The translations under genes and the position numbers were made by a program. A DNA stretch of 64,000 nucleotides from Phorcus lineatus (lineage: Eukaryota > Mollusca > Gastropoda > Trochida > Trochidae): contig OV121084.1 of the NCBI GenBank assembly GCA_921293015.1, positions 26,226,946 to 26,290,945 on the forward strand, given 5' to 3'. The notes below the pieces were generated by a model that was not told the DNA's origin, made no database searches, and worked only from the letters and a program-made list of their open reading frames with translations. The stretch's first letter is position 1. Each line of letters starts with the position of its first letter. Of this stretch, positions 36,601 to 51,600 are shown piece by piece.

Positions 36601-39600
36601 GTCCTGACTATTTTCTTCCCTTTTCGCTGATTGTTCATATTTATAGGCCACAATACTAGCAATGGTCAGATCTTAGGGTAGTGAGATAGTAGTGTTTAAT
36701 ATCTGGTTTGAATGAGATTTCAATTATTCCTGGTCAATTGTGTAACCTGTAATTTGATTTTTTCAGAATGATTGGCACATTTTCAGCAGATGAGCGATTA
36801 GAAGTTAGATGATTAGACCTGTTAAAATTTAGGGTAACTTGTGTTGGAACTTCGCATTCATAATCAAGGTTTGACATAAGTTTTCTAGGTTCTCTTGTAG
36901 GACAGGCCAGTGGGCCTTTTGTATATTTCATTTGAAAACGTTTTTAATTAAGGTCTGTGAGGATTTGCAAATTGCATAGGAGTAAGGTTGTTACATCAAG
37001 AAGGACATTTCCCTTGAATTTTTTATAGATATCATGTAGTGTTTATTCAACTATTTGTCAGTTGTTCCATGGTTAAACTTATTGATTAGTAAATTTCTAA
37101 TGAACATTACTGTTGACAACTGACAGAAACCTCATTTGAAATTTGGAAGATTTGTTTTTCTGATGCTAAGATATTTTAGTCGCGTATCGCAAGCTGACAA
37201 GTTGAATGTGAATGTGACCTGTTTGACCTCATGAAGGGCGGATAACTGATAACAACTGTGGATTCAATTGTTGGTTATCTCAATCGATCAGTCACTGGTT
37301 TGAAAGTGCATTAATTTTTTTACAGATGGATTATGAATGGAATATTTGAATTTGAATAAATACACATTTTACTTGTACATATTGAAGCAGCAGTGTTTTG
37401 ATTCTACCCCAAACATAGGAAATGTTTTGTCCGACTGAAAAATTGTTCAACAAATTCTGTTCTTATTTTGCACACGTCTTCTATTCTATAAGGAGAGATG
37501 CTGTGCAAAATACCAAACACTTTTTTGAAATTTTCCATTTTGTACAAATTTCTATGTTTTGTCCTTAATAAATTTCTGAAATCAGAGTTTGACCAACTAA
37601 TTGGAGAAAAACTATTCATCTGATTCTTTCAAGTTATGCTTATGTCTTCTATCCTATAACTTATTAGGAAGGTTGCAGTTGTACGTAACAGGTGATATTA
37701 TGATTTCTATCTAATTTGGCTTTGGAGTCTGATTTGAATACTGAGATTTGAGTAGATCCAGAGGAACAGAATTCAGACAACTAGTCAGTTATGGGGCGTC
37801 AATGTTATTAAATCGGTCAAAAATTCATGGTAGGGATATAAGTGAACCATGCTTACTTTATTGCTAGTTTTCACAATTATGAATTAAGTGTAACCATTTT
37901 CATTTTCTTTCTAACAGAATTCTTAATTTTTATTTTTTACAAGAATGAACTGACAGAACTGAAGAAAAAACACCACGAGTTGCTCGAGCATCAAGCAAAG
38001 TCTGCAGTTGTGTCGCCCCTAGCAACGCCATCTGGTGGGGAGAAACAGAACTCAGGCCACACAGGAAGTTCCTCCTTGATTTCAGGTGAGATGACTCTCT
38101 CTCCCCTTCTTATCAGGTACAAGGTCCACAGTGGACTTGCTGTGTTTGCCTGTATGCCTTGATTAAGTCTGTCAACTCAGCCTAGTGACAAACGCATGCT
38201 TTTGACATGTGGCTAATAACTGTGTAGAGTCCCACGCCGGCTAGTTGCCCGGGCGGGGCTTTATTTAGTACAAGATATCCGTCCTACCTGGTAACATTTG
38301 TAAACCGGAATGCTGAGTCAGAGCTCCACACGGCTTGTTTCCTTGGAGTCTGCAGAATCTAATCTTCTCAGCTTTTTTGTCTGTCTTTATCATCGCGTCT
38401 GTGATGCATATTAGTTTAGTCTTGACAAAATTTCTTGAAGGACATTTTTACAAGGTCATATCTCCTAGATAAAGAAATGTAGATACTCAGCACAAAATGT
38501 TGTAATTTGAAATGCATATGTTTGCTTTGTTATCATTATTGCACAGGTGTAATCTTATACTGAGTAAACTCCTTGCTTTAGTTGACATTGGGGAAATCTT
38601 CTCCTGATTTATTTGTCCAAAATAATTAAGTCTCTTAGTTTATTCAGTCAAAATTACTGGTTTTCTGAATCTCTGATTTGTAAAATGACTTGAGTCGTCT
38701 TTTTAATATTTGTGAACATGCAGTTACATGGAAAGAAGTTTTTCTCATGAATTATTAGATTGAACCTAAAGGAATTTTGGTCAATTCTAAATAGCACTCC
38801 GATTCTTAATGTTTTGTTTGTGTTGCGTAAATGAAACCTTTTTAGGAATTATTTCAATTTTTAAATTGTAATTCCTGCAAGCCATTCAGAGGTTTGGAAC
38901 TGATTGACCCAGTTGCAAAAGAAATAAACACTATCTGAACTCATTTGTTTCTACTTTTCAAGAAATTTGTTTTATTAATTTCAGTAGATGATTTTCTAAT
39001 AAAAGGTAAATCTAACAATCGTAAGATAAAAGGACAGCAACCCTCTTTGACAGAATACCAGTGTTACTATCAGAGATTATCAGCCCTACCTGACAGCTGA
39101 CCCAGCTATACACACATAGTGACACCTGGTGGCGAGGTTCCCAAGGGGAGATTACTCCAATTTATCTGTGCACTTCCTGTCGGCAATCAGTCCAGAGAAG
39201 TGTAGGAAAACAACAAGGGTTCTGTTATCTGTGTCACCCCTGTTATCACTCCGTCTTCCTGTCAGGCCTTTTAGCTTTGGGTTCGAATTGCTGGTGTTCG
39301 GCATTTGTCAGAAATTAACATGCTCTTTATGACAAGTAGTGCAGTACTATTCGTTGTGTGCCAGTTTTTGCAAATGCAGGGCACCTTTGCATTGTAGGAT
39401 CTAATTAGAAAGTTCCTGTAAAACACCCTCCCCCTTGAAAACTTCCTGAATCTGTCACTGAGCATCCTCGATCAACCAGGGTTTATATTCAGAAACTCTT
39501 CACAAATCACCCAGGGAGTCTTCATCAGGAAAATCTGTACTGAAATTATCCACCCTTTACTTAAATAAGCGATGAAATTACTCCTTTGATTGGATCTTAG

Positions 39601-42600
39601 AGCCTCTCAAAAAGATGTTTCACAACACTCTTTAATCTTGTACTGATGAAGTTGGCATCCAATTTCAGCTCTAAGCTCATACTTTCATGTTTCAGCCAAT
39701 CAGGAGGGAAAGTTTCTTCTTTCAAATATCAAATTCTAATTTCTGAGCATGCACTCAAAGGGCCTGTTTAAAAATCAGTGTTAGCATATATACATATTTC
39801 CACTGCTCATATCAAGCTGTTCGATTTCGTAATTTGGTCATAACAAGACTCAAGGGTGCTTAATTTCAAAACAAGTTTTCCTTATGAAAATTCTAAAGGG
39901 TGATTGCGAAGAGTATAAGAACATTAACTCAATGATTATGTCATTGGTAACAAAGGATGTCAACTGAGCAGCTGTGACAAAAGTGACATATTCTTGTAAG
40001 CTGCATTAAACCATATCTGAACTCATTATCACACAAAGCCTGATGAGCCATACAACCCATTACTCAAATCCTTAAGATCCAATAAAAATATACTCAAATA
40101 TTTAAATGCTTATGCATATTAACTTGCTTATTCAATAAATTCAATAAAATTAAAGCTTTTTATACTCTACCATTCTTTTTGTAATAAATGTTAATCATTT
40201 GCTTCTAAAACAAAATTTCATTAACCGTGTTAATCATGAGGATAAAAAAAGTTGCATTCTAGAACCTAAATGTAATAAAAAAGAAACATTTCATTTCATT
40301 TTTAAAAGACTTTTATTGATATTCAGATTTGAAATAACATCACTTAATGCATTCATCACAATATTTTAAAGTATTTGAAATCCACCAAACAAGACATGTT
40401 TGCTCTCCATGCATTATATACAAGAAAAATTGAATAGCTGTGTGAATTACATTATTCACTTCATTATGCAAACTGTTCTTGAAGCACGATTTGAAAGCAA
40501 CTGGGGAATGGAGACTGTGGTGAATACAGCCATTCAGCACGAGACAGGATATAGTATAAGAGCATGTACACTCTGCGTTTGATTATTTCATTATAAAGTC
40601 TTGTTCATCTTTCCTTATTAAATGGTAGCTAGACTTTCTCAAGTCTTTAGAAGTATTTCATATCAAAAGATAAAAGTAAATATTCAAATATATTCAAATT
40701 TGAAATCAATTGTTCAAATAAGAATAGATCCATCATAAATCATGGATATTGTCTTAAGTTAATTTTGTGTCGACTGTTTTAAGGCTTCTTGTAATAAGAG
40801 CCCTTGGCCTGAATACTTCGATATCAGATTAACTACTATATTCTATAACATACAGATCCATTTTAAATCAATAAACATCTAAAGCAATATATTCTGTATT
40901 TACAGGACAGTTAAATGGGGATCATTAAATTTAAGGAGATGCTCCTTGTAAATATGTATATGTTAATGATAAGTTATAAATACACAATCCACTATATGGT
41001 GTTTTCCATTTCTGGCTTTTTTTATGCTTAACAAATTCAAAGTTATGACATAATGAAAAGAAAAAAAAATGAATGATATAGTTAATGTGTAGAAGATAAC
41101 TATTTAAAGGGTATATATCTATGTGGCTTTTGGTAACCTGTTATGTGTATCATAAAAGTATTTATGGAGATTGTGTGAAGTCTATATCCGGTGAACAGGT
41201 GTAAAAGGTACCTCTCTCTCCATTGTTACTTAACCCCTCCGTGTCACGGTGCTTTTGTCATACACAGCTGAAGTATGAATGAAACTAGGATCTTAAAACT
41301 TTCAGGGGAGCTAGAGTTTCAACACATGGGTGTTTTGTTTGTCTTTTCATTGAATAACAAAAAGTTTGAAAACAGGTTTAACCTTACATTTTATCACATT
41401 TGGCATTAAAATCTTGTTATCTCAGATAAAAAAATTAAAATTTATGACTAAGACTTTAGTGAAATGCATTATATAATCATATAATGATAATTTCATGTAA
41501 GGCTAAAAATGAAAAATATTACAAAAATTAAAATGGAAAATGTAATTTGTTTATCTTTGATGTCGGATGAAAATAACTATTCATGAAATTAGTAAAGAAA
41601 CAACAAAAGATGCATATTTCGAAGGGTTAATTCAACAAAGTCACAGCTTTTCATGCATGACTATCTGTGATTATCCAGTTATCAGGATCACAAATAGACT
41701 TGCTATGGTATCCAAATTGTATTAGAATTGAGAATATTGAAAGAAAAACATTGAATTCTAACGATATAAAAATAAAGTTTTGCATGTTGATAACCACTCT
41801 AACAATGTTTTCCAATTTCATAGTTTTCTAACTTACAAATGTCTTAAATAGAAAGTTGAAATGAGTCTGGCATCAAGTCTGTGTCATGATACTCCGATAT
41901 TCTAAACCCTTACAATTGGATTTTTAAACAGTTTAAGTGTTAACTGTCATTATTTGAATGAAATAACCGGTGCTTCTGTACTGAGGAAACACTGGCTGCA
42001 GCTTAGTAGGGATAATATCACATGATTTTTACTGGAAGTCGTACGTGCAGAATTACAGGAGAACTGGTAAGGGTCGTAGAGTTTTTAATATTTCAGTTTA
42101 GTGAGAATGTATGTTACCATGTTAGTTTCTTAGTCACCTTTGCCTATTTACCTTAAGCTTAACCAATTACCTATGTAATAATCCGAACCTCAACCCTTCA
42201 CCTACATTATTACCCTAACCTTAACCCATCACCTACCTAATCATCTTTACTTTACTTAAGCCATTATCTAACTATTTACCTTAACCTTAACCCATTAACT
42301 ACCTAATTACCTATTTGACGATATACCTACCATGATGCTATTGTTCACTTTAAAAAAATTTATTTTGCCTCTAAATGAAAGTTGGTATTTATTTTCTGTA
42401 TAGAACCTCCTAAATATTGGGGATCTTGAGGTGTAACGTAACGTAATATATCATTATTTTATATTGTGATATGCAACATGTCAGGAAATGTTTGTATTGT
42501 CAAAACACTACTTTCACAAGCTGAAGTGATAGAGATTAAAAACAAGGATTCAGGGTTAAAGAATATTGTAATATGAATGATTTACATGTGAACACCCAGT

Positions 42601-45600
42601 GGCTAAATATATTAGATTCACTTTGTTTAATATTCCAAATAGAAATATATAGTATGTCTGCATTTATCATTTCGTGATGAAACACAATATGTTCTATTCT
42701 GTTCAAAGTTTATTAACTAGTTTTCTAGTTAACCTAGGTGCTATCCTTGCAGCTGAAGACAAACTGGCCAATGATCTGCCTTTAGCATAAGTTACCAATT
42801 TATAGGTCTTTTGTTGCTTCCATAGAGTTGTAAGAGTATAACATTGTATCAAGAATCTACATACTTAATCTGATGATATACATTTTGTGACATGATTTCT
42901 GTACCATGATACATATTCTTGACTTTAAAATAATTTATTTTGCCTTAAAATTAAGGTATTTGTCAAATGTTTAAGGCTTTGTTTTTGAAAAGCCTGAAAG
43001 TATATTATGAAGACGTGTGTCCTATTAGATTGTATCGATATCAGATATTGTGATACGTATCATATTGTGAAAATTTTAATGTCTTATCAAACTGCCATAA
43101 TATTCTTTTCCCTGCGTGTCACTTAATAATTTGGAATAGGAACGCAGTGGTTGATCCCAAATTAATTAATGTGTTGATAAGCTACACACCACTAATGATT
43201 GAAATGATACCCAAGCTAGTCCTAACATTAACTCACTCACTCAGAATTATAAGCTATGATTCCGGTTAATAGGCCAGTCAGAATGGTTTCACATTTATTG
43301 ATTCAGCAGTTGGTGTTAATGCTTCAGCAAGGTAAAAAAACTATGACTATGAAGTGTCTGTTTGTCAAAGTGGAACACAAACTACGGGAGTGATGGACTG
43401 GGTGAGGATTTATTGACTGGAACATCTGTGTATTGAGCTATATAGTGGCAGATGGTTTGTCAAACCTGGGATAAATCAAACTGTATGCAAAGCTTGTGCC
43501 TCATTGTTCTTGTTGAATGCTGGACTGGTGTAAAGAGACATCAGCAGCTCCGATGTAATACACTGATGTCCTGAATGATCAGTTTTCAATTCACCTTTTT
43601 CAATAAATCACTGTATAATTGATAGGGCTGAGCAATATTTCCAGCATACTGATCTAAAATGCTTCAAACTCTGCAGTACAATTCAATTGAAGAACTTATT
43701 ATACAATATGTTGTGCAATATCCAAACCTTTCTTTGTAATCAGAGGTGGGCAGAAATCACAGAGACTTATACTCATTAGCTGCTGAATAAACCAGTACAA
43801 ACACATTCTGATCAGCCTGTTTACAGTGATCTGGTGCTTGTTCCACAAAGCAGTTGTAGAGGTACGACCCGTTCTTTTAACATTGTTTAAAGTCGATTGT
43901 AGCCTTACAATCAATTGTAAGTGTTGAAAACGGTGGAACTTGCCTCAACACTTTTCAAAGAAAAATTCTCGACCGGCCATTACCACACAGAAAGGCAATA
44001 TCAGAAAAACCTGTAGTCAACAGGTGAATGGCTAATGAAGCAAGAGCAATATTGTGGCCTTGAAACTTGTGTTCACTAGTGCTGATTTATGGGTACTGAG
44101 TCAATGCCATGAGAGCAAGAAGTATAAAAGGAAGTTTACTTCCTTAGCAATCTAATCAGCCTCCTCAAACTACTCTAACCAATCTACGATGACGTCATAC
44201 AAAGTTCAAGTTGACCTAATCGTTTAAACTTGATTTCGGCATCTCCTAAGTTTGAATTTTTATCATTTAGTTTTGATAACCCACTTTCAAACATTTACCT
44301 CATTCCTTAGAAGGGCCCCTTGCAATACAATATTGCTATAAAGAAAACGTTTAAGAATTACTCATCCAAAAATCCCGATCACAAATGGCAGACTCTGTTT
44401 AAAGGGACATTTCTTTTGCATGGGAAGTAACTCATTTATTTTGTTTATGTGAAACCACAAAGTGAATGTTCTAAAAAGTAGAATTAAAAGAACAGGAATT
44501 TCCCCTTGAATTTCATTTCTTCAAAAAGTACCGAAGTCACAGTGTCACATTAATTAAACATTTCTCAATATCCTTTAAGGTGTCCTTAGCATGTTACAGG
44601 CAACTCCGTGCCTGCTCTCACTTAGCACTAAGATGATCATAAATCACTAAGGCTGCCTTAGTGTAATGATAAAGAATAGGATTTTAGGTAAACTCTAGTT
44701 ATGGTTGCCTTTTGAAAGGAGTTCCAAAGCTTAACAATAGGAGACCCTGTTGATCATGACTTATGTTTTAAGGAATGAGAGTTAAGGTTAACCCTAATTA
44801 AGTTTGCTTTGTGAAAGCAGTCCCAGAGCTTAAAAAAGATTATCTTTATCATGATCAGTCTCAAAGGTTTTCTTGACTTAATCTTAATGAGAATTAAGGT
44901 TAACTTCAGTTAAGGTTGCTTTGTGAAAGGGGTCCCAGAGCTTTAAAATAGATCTTGATCATCACAAGTCACTAATGGTTTCCTTAATGTAGTGTTAAAG
45001 AATGGGAGTTTATGTTAACCTCTGTTAAGGTTGCTTAGTGAAGGTAGTCCCAGAGCTTTATAACAGGAGATCCTGGTCTGATCAGCTGTGGTGAATCTTG
45101 AGGACTTGAGAAGGAGGTTTACTGCTTTTCAAATACTGGTGACTCACTGTCTCAGTTACCCAGACAAAACATCAACTTATTGAAGAACCCTGTTCACTAT
45201 GTTATCTGAATGATAAATATGCATCTTTTTTTTATGGAAAGGGGCTTAAAGGGATGTGTTTATGCAAGTGGATCATATTTCAACTTGATGATGTATCATG
45301 AAACAGGCTTTGAACATTTATGGTCCATACATATGGGGTTACCATTGAGTTACTATTCTTTTTCAAAGTGGAGTCTGTATTGATGACACTAGGGTATAAT
45401 TACAAGCGATTAAGATTATTAGTGCCAAATATCTTTGCCATTTACCCATGTAGCTTAGGATAAGTGGCTTTGCGTGTATTTTGCATTAAATGCTTCTATA
45501 GTTCAGTAGTACAATAGTTATAAGGAAATGTAACTTTGACTTAATTTACAATCAAAATTTGTATCTATTAAATTATTCCAAAAAATTCTGCCATTCAGAG

Positions 45601-48600
45601 GATCCTAGTTTGCCTTTTGAAGAAACTCCACACACCCCTGTACGGAGTAGTTGACTGTTTTATGAAGTGTTTTGGTCTAGGAATGATTCATTATGTACAA
45701 AGCTAAGGAACAAAGTCCACATTACTTTTTTTTAAAGCTGAGTTCTGGGAAGAAGTAGAAATGAAATTACACAAAAAATGAAAATGAAATCTTATCAAGT
45801 TTTTTTCTGAAAAATTGTGGATATGATATAAATATCAGTTAACTTTCATAGACTGGTCAGAATATGGCAATATACCTATTCCATGTCACGCAGGCGTGAA
45901 AATCAGCCTATCAAAAGAAAGCTGGCCCAGCACTTTGAATCGCGATTGTTTCCCCGTTTTAGAGCACCTCGATTACAAAATCCAAATATTACAGATGTAT
46001 AGCATTGAAATCTCTTGAAAATTTTTATGACAGCATCAATTCTGTGGAGACATAGTTGAAGGAATATTTGTGGGTTGTTTATATGTTCATTGTTCAAAAG
46101 TAAATCGACAAATTAGGTCAAAAAATCTCAAAATAAGTTAAGAAGATAAGTATAGACAAACGGAGAGTAAACGTCAGCATATGACATTAACCAAGATGCA
46201 ATTTCATTGGTTGGTTCAAAATTCGTCAAAGGTCAGCTGAAAATGACCTCAATCAGTAATTCTCTAGTTGCATTGACGGATCATTATATCTGGTTTTAAC
46301 AAAATTATAGTTTTCATAGATTATATTTTATAAGGTGGTCAAAGAACAAATAACTCTTGGTTCATGATTTCATTTTGCATATATATCCATATCTTTTTTT
46401 CATTATGTATACTAAGTGTGGAATAAGGTCCAAAGTCTGGAGAAGTATCCTGAAGAATGTTGCAATATGGTTTGGTAAAATCTGGTGCACCAGCTATAAA
46501 AATGTAGAAATGTTTGTGGTGTGATGACAGAAGGTATAAACTGTAACCCGCTGAACCTCACATATCAATTATGAGACTGGCTTTGTTACGTTACTTTGTG
46601 TTGAAGAAGTACACCAGGTGCACCATTAAGAAGAGCTTGTTATACCGTATGAAATCATAGGACGGGATATAGGATATTGAATATGAAACAAGGATTCATG
46701 TTAAAGAAAATTCAGCACATAGTTTGGAAGGGTGTGTTGTGTTATGTCCAAAGGTATACTGTACCCAGCTCTATCTTACTACTATTTGCATAGGATGTAT
46801 GGAAGGGATATGATGTGATATAAAGATTGATTGATAGAGTTGGGAATGTCATGTGATGTCAAGAGGTATGTTGTATCCTGCTAAGCCTGATGACTTCTCA
46901 ATGTAATTGGATTTATGGACACAGGATATGAAATAGAGATAGCAGTCAAATTGTCACCTAACAACTGGATAATTTGCAATGATGTAGGTTGCAGGATATG
47001 AAATGAGAACTGAAGTAAGAGAGAAAAATGTAGAGAAGGGCGTGTCAGGTGATGTCAGAAGGTATGCTGTAACCTGTAGTACCAGACAATGTACTCAATA
47101 AGCTTATCTCCAGTCAACAAGTTTCTGGTGTGGTCCTTTCTGTCTGCTTCATACACGATCCCTTCTTCAAACACAATCAATGTTTGCCCTTCAATTAATC
47201 ATTACTGTTGACATATCGCAATCTGTCCAATACCCGCACCACTCTGCACATGAGCCTTGCTATATGCGACAGGGTACTCGCCTCTTTCCCGCCAAAATCT
47301 CTTATCTCTTGGGCAAAGTCCATTCCAGCCATGTGGCTGCCTCAATACTCAAGTTTGAAATCAGTTGCTCTAGATACCCTCATCGCATCCTCAATGGTTG
47401 GGTGTGCGTCCGTTAGTGTTGGTGTGAGATTTAAAATGGGAGACTATCTTTCAAGAAGCATAACCCTCTGAAATGATTTGAAAGTTGGCTTGTGGAGGCA
47501 GGTCTTCCAGACGGACTTCAGATAGACAGTTCAGACAGTTCAGACGGCTCATCATTGTTCACGCCACCATTCAGAACCTCCACAGTTGACTCACACCCGA
47601 CTTGATTAGATGCGTGTCTTCATTCAGCCTGCCCCAACTGGAGAATGTATTCACACAGATAGGTGCACTGATCTCCATTCAGGAAGTTGTAATTAGATCA
47701 AAACTGAACTACACTATTCAAATGGATTTTTGTCAGTCCTTCAAAGACTGGATTTTTTCAGTTAGGAGTTGGAAACTTTTTCTGGTATTGACTGTTTTTA
47801 CCTAGAGATTGTGGATGTGGATAATACACATGTTCAGTATTGATTGGGAGCTAATTTGCAAGTCATATCTGACTTCAACGTGGCGAGGCTGATTATCACC
47901 TGGCCGACAGATTTAAAAGGACGTATCTTCCAAGGTTCCAGGTCAGTGTAGATCTCAATACATTTGAAGTGAAAATATCACTTTAGGAGTGTTTAAATGC
48001 ATATAATACAATTTCATATGAATAAACTGCAGAAATTCTGTGATATTTTGTTTGAGACAATTTTGAGATTTTTAACCTTTGCTTGAAAATAATTCTTGAC
48101 AGAAGTTCTGTGGCAATATCTTTTGGATTTTTTAAGTTTCCTTACAGATTATTTTGCCCTTAGTGCCAGTATCAATGATTTTAATTTCCAAATAGTTGAA
48201 TAGATTATTGAAAATGATTCAAACCCCTTTTTTCCACTTGTGTTTCTAAAAACCTATAAAATCATCAACCAGGATTGCATTTCTAATTACAAATGAGATA
48301 ACTTATATTCAGCTTCAAACTTCTATCTATATATATAACACCTGTAAATTAAATCATATTCCATTTTGAAATCGCTGTCACATACTCCAAGGATGTCCAT
48401 GTAAGTTAATTCTAAAAGTCAAAACTAATTTGTGTAACGATAGGGTGTAAGGATGTTGCACAATAGGGGTCGGTTGATTGTGTGTGAGACTGAATACCCC
48501 AGACCCGGCACACATTGTGAAGTGAGCTCTCGGCCACACCCGTGTGTACACTCAAACATACTGGCTCTATGCAGCTGTTGGCTCCTCACAGGGTTTAGTG

Positions 48601-51600
48601 CAGCCTAAGAGAGCACAGAGTTTGTATTGAACTGGAATACACTCAGATATGGACTTTGACTAAATGTGGGTCAGCTGTAACATAAAAAAGCTCTTACATC
48701 TTATTTTTGCAGTGTTGTCAAATTATAATCTTACAAGGCACTATTTAAGATTTAGACCCAATGAATTCGTTTTAATTTTTTTTTTCAATTGATCCTAAAG
48801 ATATTTTCCAGTATGATCTCATTGATTATAATCTTACTCTTATTTATCATTAATTATTTGCTGTCTTCAATTTCTTTGTCCTTTGAATAGGAAGAAGGAA
48901 AGAGATTCAAATCTTGAAATGAAAGAACCGGCCATGCTTTCCATTTCCTTAATCTGATCTCCATGCCCCTACCATGGATTTGTAAGAGTTTTACATTTGA
49001 ACTGATAGAATATCTAGACCGAGTGCATTTAGGAGTTGATAACACTTGTTGAGTGAGAGGAAATGAGTGACACAAACTCATGTGTTTATTCAGTAACTCA
49101 AGTGGCTAGTCCACAAGCTTTTAGGAGATATACTAGCTCCCTGTGCTGAGCTCTGTAAGCTCTATGCTATCTTAATGTATAGTGTCTCACATGCTGTACA
49201 GAGCTTGGTTGTCTCACCTATTTTACAGAGGTAGGTTGTCTCTCACATACAGTATAGAGGTTTAGTCTCTCACATACTGTACAGCTTTTGGTGTCACACA
49301 TGCTGTTCAGAGGTTTAGTGTTTCACATACTGTACAGAGTTTTAGTGAGTCATATACTGCACAGAGGTTTAGTGTCTCTCACATACTGTACAGAGGTTCA
49401 GTGTCTATGACATACTGCACAAAGCTTTAGTGTCTCTCACATACTGTTCAGAGGTTTAGTGTCTCTCACATACTGTTCAAAGGTTTAGTGTCTCTCACAT
49501 ACTGTTAAGTGGTTTAGTCTCTCTCACATACTGCACAAAGGTTTAGTGTCTCTCACATACTGTTCAGAGGTTTAATGTCTCTCACATACTGCACAAAGGT
49601 TTAATGTCTCTCACATACTGCACAAAGGTTTAGTGTCTCTCACAAACTGCACAAAGGTTTAGTGTCTCACATACTGTTCAGAGGTTTAGTGTCTCACATA
49701 CTGTTCAGAGGTTTAATGTCTCATATACTGTACAGGGGTTTAATGTCTTACAAACTGCACAAAGGTTTAGTGTCTCACATACTGTTCAGAGGTTTAGTGT
49801 CTTACAAACTGCACAAAGGTTTAGTGTCTTACATACTGTTCAGAGGTTTAGTGTCTTACAAACTGCACAAAGGTTTAGTGTCTCACATACTGTTCAGAGG
49901 TTTAATGTCTCATATACTGTACAGGGGTTTAATGTCTTACAAACTGCACAAAGGTTTAGTGTCTCACATACTGTTCAGAGGTTTAGTGTCTTACAAACTG
50001 CACAAAGGTTTAGTGTCTCACATACTGTTCAGAGGTTTAGTGTCTCTCACATACTGTTCGGAGGTTTAGTGTCTCACATACTGCACAAAGGTTTAGTGTC
50101 TTACATAGTTGAGAAAGGTTTAGTGTTAACCACATTATTAATTACGTTATATTGTTCACCTGTTGAATAGATATGTTAAATGTCAAAATAAATGCTATTC
50201 CATGGTACCTGTTGATACTGCAAATGACATCGCAAGTTGTTTGGTAAAAAATTTCTAAATTCAATTGAATTTGAAAGTTTGTCACAAGTTTTTTTCCCTC
50301 AAATAGGATTTATTTTGTCAAATAGTGACATAATGTGCAAGGGATTGCCTCTATTTACTAATGATTGTCTCCCACTGTTTGCTTTCTTCCAGCACAGTGC
50401 AGCATCTTATTTAGAGAAAATTTGTGTATACCTGTGTAACATATCAAAGTCATTTCCTTGTGATTTAAAAGGCAAATTTAGTAGAACAGTGGGGAAAAAT
50501 AGTAGAATCAAAAATTGTGTCTTAATTTGAAGATAATAGTATTGAGGTATGGTTTTGTTAATTTGCAGGAGAAAAAACGTGTTTGTTAAAAGGTGACTTC
50601 CTTTTTTTTTAATCTTTAAAATAGTGAATCCTGACATGTAGCGTATGGAATCATTATGAGATATTGTAAAAGGTCTGGTATCATATGTCTGTATCATCAC
50701 AATACTGAAATTAGTTTAATTGATCTTTGGAAGTTGTAAGAGTAATATTTTCTTTGATTTAGGGATCTTACTGAAGAAACATTTCCCGCTTTGTCCCATA
50801 ATTGATTCAAGGCTTTCCATATTCAAATTTTCCCTCATATATTGAATTCCAATTTTCTCTAACCAACCGACATGGACCCAAATAATTTAACTCGAGTACT
50901 CATGGGGTCTTACTGAACTTGGACCCGAGTATACAAAATTCTTATCTTTACACAAGAGGTCTTGTAATTGTTGTTCAGCCCAGATATGATACACATGTGT
51001 TGACTTCTATATGGTCAAGTACGGTATGTTTTGACATTGATGTCTTGACATTATCATAGTGATCCTCTTATTTGACATATCATAGACAAACAATCTCAAA
51101 TCATATAAATAAGTGACTGTTATCTCCTTTTTCAAGTCTGAGAAAAAGGACTTGAGTCCATCTTTACCTGACTCAGGCACGAGAACTTGAGTACCCATGG
51201 AAGTCCTACCTACCATTGAGTCAGAATTTGAGAAATTGTGCCATGCATGTCAGATTTATGTTAAGGTCAAGGTTACTTGAGGGTCGTTGGCCTGACATAA
51301 AAACATGAATAAGCAAAATTGTTTGAAATCTGGCTGTAAATAATTTACATGAAAATATTTCAATATGAAATAATTTCATTTTTATATCCAATTTTTTCTT
51401 TAGAAGCAATAGATTCATTGTGGTTAATAACTTTCTAATCTCTTACTTTTTTGTATCTATCCATATCAAAAATGGCTTACAATTTTCATAGAGTTATCAG
51501 GATATGTGGGCTTATTTTTGGATATTTGTTGAATTTGTTTATGGGTTTCAAAAAATTATTTCAGCGCTGTTAAGCCCATGGTTTACTAGTTCCAACAGAT

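Larger units (their letters stand above)
38086..49189 (+). other. TRIP11 intron 4, repeat-bearing, no exon recognised
   Basis: Contains a degenerate telomere-like tract (about 42140-42310), a four-copy array of about 110 bp (about 44600-45075), and a loose series of diverged units sharing gatgtca.aaggtat.ctgta (near 46520, 46745, 46858 and 47053). The patch at about 47160-47470 has overlapping open frames but no recognisable protein. Nothing else supported. Confidence 0.45.

Noticed and set aside
37911..37920. Splice acceptor ctaacag before TRIP11 exon 4
   Set aside because: Using it reads AAT TCT TAA, a stop, in the required phase. The later AG at 37942-37943 restores the conserved NELTELKKK.
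47180..47471. Two overlapping plus-strand frames of 78-87 codons
   Set aside because: They lie inside TRIP11 intron 4, resemble no known protein and show no consistent splice sites.
49662..50069. 135-codon frame of 9-residue repeats (HILFRGLVS type)
   Set aside because: A by-product of the 27-bp minisatellite; it lies in an intron and the neighbouring 29-bp units break the frame.
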